From contig CANNLO010000183.1 of NCBI GenBank assembly GCA_947505055.1, positions 1 through 8,997 of the forward strand: a stretch of DNA of 8,997 bases, written 5' to 3'. Below, piece after piece: positions 1 to 5,659 of this stretch. This stretch comes from Methylococcaceae bacterium (GTDB taxonomy: Bacteria > Pseudomonadota > Gammaproteobacteria > Methylococcales > Methylomonadaceae). The notes beneath the pieces were generated by a model. That model ran no database searches. It saw nothing but the letters and a program-made list of their open reading frames with translations, and was not told the origin of the DNA. The first letter of the stretch is position 1. Every line of letters begins with the position of its first letter. The position numbers and the translations under genes were made by a program.

Positions 1-1112
1 ACGGTTCGATTAATATAATCAACATAACTCATTACGATACGCAGTAACTTTTTTGATACTGCGCCGGCTTCATAATCTTGAATGGGTTGCATAATACGCT
101 TTGTTTTATCATGCTGAGCAATAATAATTCGAACAGCATCCAAAACGTGTTCTCTTTTTAGGCCGCTCATAATAAGCGTACCTACATCCATGCCTTCTGG
201 ACGCTCATGCGCATTACGGATGGTAATTGCTGGTAAATTAAGCAACGAAGCCTCTTCAGTAATAGTGCCACTATCAGAAACCACGCACAGAGCCTCCATC
301 TGTAGCTTGATGTAATCACAAAAACCAAATGGTTTGAGAAACCGAATGTGCGGATTAAGACTACCTAACTCCATTGTATCCAAACGTTTTTTGGTGCGTG
401 GATGCGAAGAAACTATCACTGGGTAGTTATAAACTTCGGCCAGGGTATTGAGCGTTTCTACCATTTTCAGCATATTTTCCGGACTGTCTATGTTTTCTTC
501 GCGGTGCGCACTTACTATGAAAAATTTGTTTGCCTCTAAGCCCATGCGTTGCAGAACATCTGACTGCTGAATCTTTGGCATGTAATAATCCAGCACTTCA
601 CGCATGTGTGAGCCTGTTTTTATAATGGTCTCTGGACGAATACCCTCTGCAATCAGGTAACGCCGCGCATGCTCAGTCAATACCAAATTGATATCACTTA
701 GATGATCCAACACTTTTCGATTCAATTCTTCCGGTACGCGCTGATCAAAGCAACGATTACCGGCTTCCATGTGAAAAACTGGAATCTTGCGGCGTTTGGC
801 CGCAATAACCGCCAAACAGGAATTGGTATCACCGTATAGCATGAGAGCATCCGGTTGTTCTTTTTCCATGACCTCATCGGACTTTTCGATCACCCGTGCA
901 ATAGTTTGCGCGGCATTTTCACCGACCGCTTCAAGAAAATAATCCGGCTTGCGAATCCCCAAATCCTCGAAAAACAGTTGGTTCAGCTCGTAATCGTAAT
1001 TTTGTCCGGTATGTACCAAAATATGTTGGGTATGCTGATCGAATTCAGCAATCACCCGGCTCATTTTGATCAATTCGGGCCTCGTTCCAACGATGGTCAT
1101 CACTTTAAGCAT
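1..1112 (-). CDS. fnlC: UDP-N-acetyl-L-hexosamine 2-epimerase, FnlC/WbjD/WbvD type (WecB family), 3' end cut by window
   Basis: Reading the minus strand from ATG at 1112 gives 370 codons open to the left edge. FnlC proteins are about 376 residues, so only the last few are missing. It is a cytoplasmic non-hydrolysing sugar-nucleotide 2-epimerase of the WecB fold. Visible motifs are GTRPE (9-13), GDTNS (94-98), HMEAGNRCFD (114-123), PEELNR (127-132), SAHREEN (201-207, with the His expected near the active site), SDSGTITEE (279-287) and RPEG (304-307). The HMEAGNRCFD form, rather than the HVEAGLRT of ordinary WecB, favours the FnlC/WbjD/WbvD subgroup, which inverts C2 of UDP-2-acetamido-2,6-dideoxy-L-hexoses as the last pathway step. 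Its start overlaps the end of the upstream dehydratase gene by 8 bases and has a good ribosome binding site. With the upstream reductase lacking a cupin, I infer UDP-L-RhaNAc to UDP-L-QuiNAc as the likely reaction. A plain UDP-GlcNAc/ManNAc epimerase is the less likely alternative. Confidence 0.93.
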   Translation of the reverse strand, partial: MLKVMTIVGTRPELIKMSRVIAEFDQHTQHILVHTGQNYDYELNQLFFEDLGIRKPDYFLEAVGENAAQTIARVIEKSDEVMEKEQPDALMLYGDTNSCLAVIAAKRRKIPVFHMEAGNRCFDQRVPEELNRKVLDHLSDINLVLTEHARRYLIAEGIRPETIIKTGSHMREVLDYYMPKIQQSDVLQRMGLEANKFFIVSAHREENIDSPENMLKMVETLNTLAEVYNYPVIVSSHPRTKKRLDTMELGSLNPHIRFLKPFGFCDYIKLQMEALCVVSDSGTITEEASLLNLPAITIRNAHERPEGMDVGTLIMSGLKREHVLDAVRIIIAQHDKTKRIMQPIQDYEAGAVSKKLLRIVMSYVDYINRT

Positions 1113-2115
1113 GCAACTCTTCCTTTATAAAATCCAATTCCAATAAAAGTTTTTTCACTTGTTCAACGTTCAAGCGTTCGGTGTTATGTGAAGTGTAATC
1201 TTCCTGATGCGATATTTTTTCTTCACCCTCGCTAAAAAATTGTGCGTAATTCAAATCGCGGTTATCCGCAGGAATACGGTAATATTCACCTAGATCTTGA
1301 GCTTTCGCCATTTCTTCACGCGAGATCAACGACTCATAAAGTTTTTCCCCATGACGCGTACCGATAATGCGAATTGAACTAGTGCTGGCAAATAAGGCTT
1401 TCAAAGCCAGAGCCAAATCTTCCACAGTCGAGGCGGGGGCCTTCTGCACGAAGATATCACCTTGCTTGCCATGTTCAAAAGCGTATAAAACCAAATCTAC
1501 AGAATCTTCCAATGACATTAAAAAACGAGTCATATTCGGATCAGTAACCGTAAGCGGTTTATTGTCTTTTAGTTGCGACACAAACAAAGGAATCACTGAA
1601 CCTCGCGATGCCATCACGTTTCCGTAACGTGTGGCACAGATTACCGTTTCGCCCTCATTCTGCATACGTGCCTTGGCCACCATGAATTTTTCCATCATCG
1701 CCTTGGATATGCCCATCGCATTAATCGGATACACGGCTTTGTCCGTACTCAACATCACCACGCGAGACACACTACGCGCAACTGCTGCATTCATCACATT
1801 CTCTGAACCTAGCACATTCGTACGTACCGCTTCCATAGGATAGAACTCACAGGAAGGAACTTGTTTTAATGCAGCCGCATGGAATACGTAATCAACGCCC
1901 TTCATTGCCTGATAAATGCTGTCGTAATCACGGACATCTCCAATATAAAACTTCAGCTTTGGATTGTTCAGTGCGATACGCATCTCTTCCTGTTTCTTTT
2001 CATCACGACTGAAAATGCGGATTTCGCTTACATCGGTTGACAAAAAGCGTTTTAGAACAGTATGCCCGAAAGACCCTGTCCCCCCCGTAATCATTAGTAC
2101 TTTATTTTTAAACAT
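1105..2115 (-). CDS. fnlA: UDP-GlcNAc 4,6-dehydratase / 5-epimerase (FnlA/WbjB/CapE/WbvB type)
   Basis: This 336-residue extended short-chain dehydrogenase/reductase (SDR) matches the usual length of the FnlA/WbjB/CapE family. It starts UDP-2-acetamido-2,6-dideoxy-L-hexose synthesis by converting UDP-D-GlcNAc to a 4-keto-6-deoxy-L-sugar nucleotide in the cytoplasm. The NAD(P)-binding motif TGGTGSFG is at 10-17. The active-site region is LSTDKAVYPINAMGISK (122-138), giving Ser123, Asp125-Lys126, and Met134-x3-Lys138 in place of the usual Tyr-x3-Lys. The SMK triad is typical of this inverting dehydratase class (WbpM, CapE) and is not a defect. Further family motifs are RYGNV (163-167), TDPNMTRF (191-198) and GTRHGEK (252-258). 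It begins 3 bases after the stop of the reductase gene and its end overlaps the epimerase start. The first Met is taken because it sits directly before the Rossmann strand; no clear Shine-Dalgarno sequence is seen, so coupling to the upstream gene is likely. It has no membrane domain, unlike the long WbpM/PglF forms. Confidence 0.95.
   Translation of the reverse strand: MFKNKVLMITGGTGSFGHTVLKRFLSTDVSEIRIFSRDEKKQEEMRIALNNPKLKFYIGDVRDYDSIYQAMKGVDYVFHAAALKQVPSCEFYPMEAVRTNVLGSENVMNAAVARSVSRVVMLSTDKAVYPINAMGISKAMMEKFMVAKARMQNEGETVICATRYGNVMASRGSVIPLFVSQLKDNKPLTVTDPNMTRFLMSLEDSVDLVLYAFEHGKQGDIFVQKAPASTVEDLALALKALFASTSSIRIIGTRHGEKLYESLISREEMAKAQDLGEYYRIPADNRDLNYAQFFSEGEEKISHQEDYTSHNTERLNVEQVKKLLLELDFIKEELHA
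1117..1124 (-). promoter_or_regulatory. Ribosome binding site of the 2-epimerase gene
   Basis: On the minus strand the sequence AGGAAGAG lies just before the ATG at 1112, with the AGGA core 8 bases upstream. It sits inside the last codons of the dehydratase gene. It fixes the epimerase start and is the clearest Shine-Dalgarno sequence in the window; most other genes here have weak ones. Confidence 0.7.
2080..2086 (-). repeat. Seven-G homopolymer at the start of the dehydratase gene
   Basis: On the coding strand there are seven consecutive G bases spanning the end of codon 10 and all of codons 11-12, the Thr-Gly-Gly of the nucleotide-binding motif. Synonymous GGN codons would break the run. 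It is a possible slippage site, but the run is short and may be chance. Confidence 0.5.
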
Positions 2116-2118
2116 GAA

Positions 2119-2985
2119 TTAAGTTAAATCCAATTGATAAGTATGCATTATTTTAATTAACTCAGGCCAGCTTGGAGCCATATATCCTGTAGCATTATTG
2201 AATCGATCAGCATTAAGTGAACGATCAATCACTAACTGATCGCTGGGCATAATTTCGATCTTTTTACCATACACTTCAGCAATTATCTGTAGCAAATCGA
2301 ATTTAGAAATAGGTTGCGCAGCGACATGATAAACACCGGCTAAATGTGCGTGAGGAACGACTAAATCACGTACAATCCGCGCCAACGCAACGGTAGGTAG
2401 ACCTGAAAATATCGCTTTCGTATATCCATTGCACCGTCCCTGCTGGGACAAAAACCAGTCCACCAAGCCATTTGCACTCTGTAACTCGTGCCCAATGATG
2501 GAAGTTCGTAAAGTAATTGTATGCGGATAAGACACTTCTCCCAAGAACTTCGAGCGACCATATAAGTCATGGGCATCCGATGTATCAGACTCTCTATACC
2601 CACCCTTATCCCCAGCAAAAATGCAATCCGTGCTCATATGCACAAGTCGTGCGTCAATCAATTCACATAATCTTGCCAATCTGTGCGGTAGTAGCGCATT
2701 AATAGGAATAACCTGTAACGGATCATCCGCCTCAGCTAATTGCTTAATCAAGCCGATACAATTAATTACAATATTAGGACGAATCTGATTAAATACTTGT
2801 AAAAGTGAATCGTGGCTTTCAACATCTACACCTGAAAGCAACCGCTCAGTAATGTCGGCATTAAAAAATCGTTTTGATCTGTCAGAGCGTATCGTGCCAT
2901 AAACTTGCCAATCAGGTTGTTCATTTAATACCCGCACCATCGCATTACCAAGCATGCCACTTGCGCCTAAAACCAATATTTTCAT
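2119..2985 (-). CDS. RmlD-like NAD(P)H-dependent 4-keto-sugar nucleotide reductase (WbvR type, no cupin domain)
   Basis: A 288-residue SDR of the dTDP-4-dehydrorhamnose reductase (RmlD) family. It has the glycine-rich motif GASGMLG at 7-13, Ser118-Thr-Asp120, and the catalytic YGRSK (Tyr142, Lys146). The sequence runs on through GLPTVALARIV (195-205) to PSWPEL near the end, as in full-length family members. By position it should reduce the C4 keto group of the sugar made by the dehydratase. FnlB/WbjC/CapF enzymes of the L-FucNAc pathway are about 370 residues because they carry a C-terminal cupin domain; this one stops after the SDR. Its length fits the V. cholerae O37 WbvR type, which gives UDP-L-RhaNAc for later conversion to UDP-L-QuiNAc. 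The start codon overlaps the glycosyltransferase stop as ATGA, indicating translational coupling. Automatic annotation may call it RmlD, but no rmlA, rmlB or rmlC lies in the window, so dTDP-rhamnose synthesis is unlikely. Confidence 0.9.
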   Translation of the reverse strand: MKILVLGASGMLGNAMVRVLNEQPDWQVYGTIRSDRSKRFFNADITERLLSGVDVESHDSLLQVFNQIRPNIVINCIGLIKQLAEADDPLQVIPINALLPHRLARLCELIDARLVHMSTDCIFAGDKGGYRESDTSDAHDLYGRSKFLGEVSYPHTITLRTSIIGHELQSANGLVDWFLSQQGRCNGYTKAIFSGLPTVALARIVRDLVVPHAHLAGVYHVAAQPISKFDLLQIIAEVYGKKIEIMPSDQLVIDRSLNADRFNNATGYMAPSWPELIKIMHTYQLDLT

Positions 2986-4211
2986 TCCCTATACTCTTTT
3001 TTATTACATACAGATTGCAGATGCACTATTAATTGATTAACTAACATGTTGTGTGAAAAATGCTCTGCATAGTACAAACGACCACGCTCCCCCATTGCAT
3101 CCCGCTCTTGTTCTGACATGTGATACATCTTTAACACTGCCTTCGCCAGAGCTGACCCATCTTCGGCAGGAACTGACAAACCAGCGCCAGCTTCATCCAC
3201 TAGGTTAGCTCCTTCGCCATTGAGACAGGCCAAAATAGGACGTCCCACAGCCAGATAGGCCTGCACCTTACTTGGAATCGTTGCGCTGAATATATTTTGA
3301 TCAGCTAATGTTACTAGTAATGCGGATGCTTTCTGCATAAATCTTGGCATGGTTTCAACCGGAAACCTCCCAGGAAGATGCAAGTTGGTTAACTCAAGTC
3401 TCTCTACTTCATGATGCATCCACGCCCAGCGACTTCCTTCTCCAAGAACGACAAAATGAATGTCTGTATATTCTTTAAGTAATAAGGCGACAGCCACTAT
3501 TACCTCTACCGATTGCGCAACACCTATATTACCAGCAAACATCACCGAAAATCCTTTATCAAGACCCTCGACAGATGGAGACTCAACAGTAGCCTGCCTA
3601 GTAAAAGTATCATCCACCGAATTGGGGTGATACATGATGGGAGTACCTGATGCTAAAGCACGGACAGGCGCCTCAAATGCTCGTGATTGAACTAATAGCA
3701 AGTCCACATGACGATAGATAAACCGAACCACATGCTCAACCAGTTTGAGTACCACGCGATTTTGCACATGACCCGTTGCCGATAAACTTTCCGGCCATAA
3801 ATCCTGCACCCACAAAACAACAGGACAACCTTTAAGCCAACCAAGAAAGATTGCCGGAATAGCTTGCAGTATAGGCGAAGGTGCATAGACAAAAATCACA
3901 TCAAATTTTTTCTTGCGCAACATCCAAGGTGCAAACAACAACCCCGAGGCAATAAAAGATAAGTAATTGAGCGCCAGACGCCATCCACTTTTTCCCCGTG
4001 GAAAAAAGGGGATACGATGGATGCGGATGCCCTGATAATTTTCTTGCTGACATTTCCATGCGGAGTATCCCGGTAGTGTTTTTCCGCTTGGATAGTTTGG
4101 TTTACAGGTCAGCACCTCAACCTCAACACCTTTTTCAGCTAAGGTCTTGGCAACCGCATTGATACTAAATTCTTCCGGCCAAAAATAATGACTGACGACA
4201 AGTATTTTCAT
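2982..4211 (-). CDS. wbuB: WbuB-type GT4 glycosyltransferase (L-6-deoxyhexosamine transferase)
   Basis: A 409-residue soluble or membrane-associated GT-B enzyme of the WbuB type, about the family's usual length. The N-terminal acceptor domain begins MKILVVSHYFWPEEF and contains KPNYPSG (37-43). The family signature QDLWPES is at 136-142, and HPNSVD (195-200) precedes the linker. The nucleotide-binding domain shows FAGNIG (225-230), LGEGS (256-260), and IPSKVQAYLAVGRPIL (312-327). In WbuB proteins the PSKxQxYL segment stands where other GT4 enzymes have the E-x7-E motif, so the missing glutamates are normal here. WbuB is annotated as an L-fucosamine transferase in E. coli O-antigen clusters. 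Lying just before the sugar-synthesis block, it probably transfers the amino sugar made by that block, perhaps L-QuiNAc rather than L-FucNAc. Its ATG shares one base with the polymerase stop (TGATG). The donor is an inference; the family call is firm. Confidence 0.9.
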   Translation of the reverse strand: MKILVVSHYFWPEEFSINAVAKTLAEKGVEVEVLTCKPNYPSGKTLPGYSAWKCQQENYQGIRIHRIPFFPRGKSGWRLALNYLSFIASGLLFAPWMLRKKKFDVIFVYAPSPILQAIPAIFLGWLKGCPVVLWVQDLWPESLSATGHVQNRVVLKLVEHVVRFIYRHVDLLLVQSRAFEAPVRALASGTPIMYHPNSVDDTFTRQATVESPSVEGLDKGFSVMFAGNIGVAQSVEVIVAVALLLKEYTDIHFVVLGEGSRWAWMHHEVERLELTNLHLPGRFPVETMPRFMQKASALLVTLADQNIFSATIPSKVQAYLAVGRPILACLNGEGANLVDEAGAGLSVPAEDGSALAKAVLKMYHMSEQERDAMGERGRLYYAEHFSHNMLVNQLIVHLQSVCNKKEYRE

Positions 4212-5659
4212 CAGGTTTTAACAGCTCCATTATGCCAATAAACTATAAATTTATTTGCAAAATAAATAATAAATAAATTGAAGTAAATCGACCCAAAAAG
4301 CAAATAACTTTGACCGGGAACATATCCAAAACTGGCAAATCTATAAGCTACGACTTGAGCTAATAAAGAGCATAAAATAACATTTTGTCCGCCTAATTTA
4401 TAAACAGACATCTCTATCACCGTCGCTATTGCGCCCACTATAAACATACACCCAAATAAAAACAAATAGGATCCCGGATAAAAACAAAACGCTAAAACTC
4501 CAGGAAGAGAGACATAGTGATAGTTTGATAGCTCTATATTTTTATATAAATATATATAGGGTGATGTTATGAGGTTGGCATCATAAAAAGTCATTTTTTT
4601 TTCAGAATAGGTTTCTTTCCAAGCATCTTCCCATAAATGCCAACCTAAATCTGAATAACTAGATACAGCCATAACCCCCTCTATACCAACCCAACGATCA
4701 AGAAAAAGTGGTGCGCCCATACCGACAGTAATAAGTTGTACATCAGCTATACTCGTGCTCTTATTAACAGAACGCATATAATTTACGATCAAAACAGAGC
4801 TTGAAAACAGTAAAAAAAATGCTAAAAACGATGTCAATATAAAACCAAAACTTGTTTTTGTATTGCTCAATTTTAAACTTTTGCTTAGTCCATAAACGAG
4901 AGCGCTGGTATTAAGGATCATACCTCTACTTAACAAAGAAACATTACTCATGAATCCTTCAATGAGACTTAACATGACAACTAAATATGGCGTTTTTTTA
5001 TTAATAGTAAACTCAAATTTTAGTATCAATGCAGAAAAAGACGCTAAACCAAATAACAATAACCATTTATAAATACTACTAAGCCCAAAAGGCATTATGG
5101 TTCTTGGTAGAGCACCTCTTTGGTAAATACCAAAATATACATTTGTTAGCGCTATAGTAAAAAAAAATAAGACAAAACCTATCAAAATAATATTGCGATT
5201 ATGCTGATAAACCTTAAATAAGCCCTCTAGGCCAGCTTCTTTAGCTTTTATTGGATAGGTAAATATTAATTTACCCCTAACGAAGCTCATTGCTATAAGC
5301 CCAAAAAAGCCGCAGGTACTTACCAGTAAAGCACGATCAAATGCGGCTCCAGAACCATCGAAATGGCCTATAGACTCATGAAACAATCCCTCTAAGAAAA
5401 CAACTCTTATGGTTAGTTTTAACCAAAATCCTAACCAAAGAAACACACCAATAAATGTATCAAAGAAAATAGCTTTTTTTGTAAAACCGAAAAATAATAG
5501 AGTATTTGAGACTATTGAAAATAAGATATATATTGCACCTTGACCTTTGTAAGCTATAAATCCAGCAACAGATAAAGCACCAACCAATCCATAAAAAAAA
5601 TACAACATATACATCGAAAAATCTAACGACTTACATTTAAATTTATGCTTTTGATACAT
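4211..5659 (-). CDS. wzy: Multi-pass membrane protein, probable O-antigen/polysaccharide polymerase (Wzy)
   Basis: A 482-residue, very hydrophobic protein with roughly 11-12 predicted membrane segments, for example near 16-36, 40-59, 64-88, 108-127, 156-176, 195-213, 224-240, 272-294, 386-418, 425-442 and 448-475. The long hydrophilic loop at about 295-385 contains DRWVGIEG (321-328) and SDLGWHLWEDAW (336-347). A multi-pass layout with one large, probably periplasmic, loop before the last helices is typical of Wzy polymerases, which join flipped lipid-linked repeat units at the periplasmic face. Wzy proteins are highly divergent, so the call rests on topology, length and location rather than on a diagnostic motif. 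It overlaps the fusion gene by 17 bases and the next transferase by one base. The start at 5659 is the first Met; Met16 or Met18 are alternatives, because the Shine-Dalgarno sequence is poor. It is among the most AT-rich genes of the window and contains several homopolymer runs. It could instead be another polysaccharide membrane protein. Confidence 0.75.
   Translation of the reverse strand: MYQKHKFKCKSLDFSMYMLYFFYGLVGALSVAGFIAYKGQGAIYILFSIVSNTLLFFGFTKKAIFFDTFIGVFLWLGFWLKLTIRVVFLEGLFHESIGHFDGSGAAFDRALLVSTCGFFGLIAMSFVRGKLIFTYPIKAKEAGLEGLFKVYQHNRNIILIGFVLFFFTIALTNVYFGIYQRGALPRTIMPFGLSSIYKWLLLFGLASFSALILKFEFTINKKTPYLVVMLSLIEGFMSNVSLLSRGMILNTSALVYGLSKSLKLSNTKTSFGFILTSFLAFFLLFSSSVLIVNYMRSVNKSTSIADVQLITVGMGAPLFLDRWVGIEGVMAVSSYSDLGWHLWEDAWKETYSEKKMTFYDANLITSPYIYLYKNIELSNYHYVSLPGVLAFCFYPGSYLFLFGCMFIVGAIATVIEMSVYKLGGQNVILCSLLAQVVAYRFASFGYVPGQSYLLFGSIYFNLFIIYFANKFIVYWHNGAVKT
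4594..4602 (-). repeat. Nine-A homopolymer in the polymerase gene
   Basis: On the coding strand nine A bases cover most of codons 353-356 (Glu-Lys-Lys-Met), within the large loop before the last membrane segments. Slippage here would truncate the protein. In such AT-rich DNA a run of this length can arise by chance. Confidence 0.5.
5159..5167 (-). repeat. Nine-T homopolymer in the polymerase gene
   Basis: On the coding strand nine T bases make up codons 165-167 (Phe-Phe-Phe) in a membrane segment. Phe-rich helices in AT-rich genes readily give such runs, so functional meaning is uncertain. Confidence 0.5.

Noticed and set aside
122..138. Met134 in place of the catalytic Tyr in the dehydratase (residue numbers of the gene at 1105-2115)
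   Set aside because: Met-x3-Lys is the known normal form of the active site in the WbpM/CapE/WbjB dehydratase class, so it is not a loss-of-function change. The coordinates given here are residue numbers.
855..1130. Plus-strand open frame of 91 codons
   Set aside because: It lies opposite the 2-epimerase gene, whose motifs are unmistakable in the minus frame; the plus-strand product shows no recognisable domain.
1367..1843. Two plus-strand open frames of 86 and 70 codons opposite the dehydratase gene
   Set aside because: Both are antisense to a strongly conserved enzyme gene and have no recognisable features.
2361..2702. An 85-codon minus-strand frame and a 61-codon plus-strand frame inside the reductase gene
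   Set aside because: They overlap the complete RmlD-like reductase in other frames and look like chance openings.
3190..3280. Absence of the E-x7-E motif in the WbuB-type transferase
   Set aside because: WbuB-family members characteristically carry the PSKxQxYL segment instead, so this is family-typical and not a broken gene.
3692..3892. 66-codon minus-strand frame inside wbuB
   Set aside because: It is an out-of-frame shadow over the region encoding the QDLWPES motif of the real enzyme.
3989..4006. Hairpin TTTTTCC / GGAAAAA with a 4-base loop, resembling a terminator stem
   Set aside because: It lies inside wbuB, where it encodes the PFFPRGKSG stretch; the stem is not G+C-rich and no proper U tract follows it.
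4535..4560. Short TA-rich repeat-like stretch in the polymerase gene
   Set aside because: It encodes alternating Tyr/Ile/Leu codons (YIYLYKN) in AT-rich DNA; no regular repeat unit is present.
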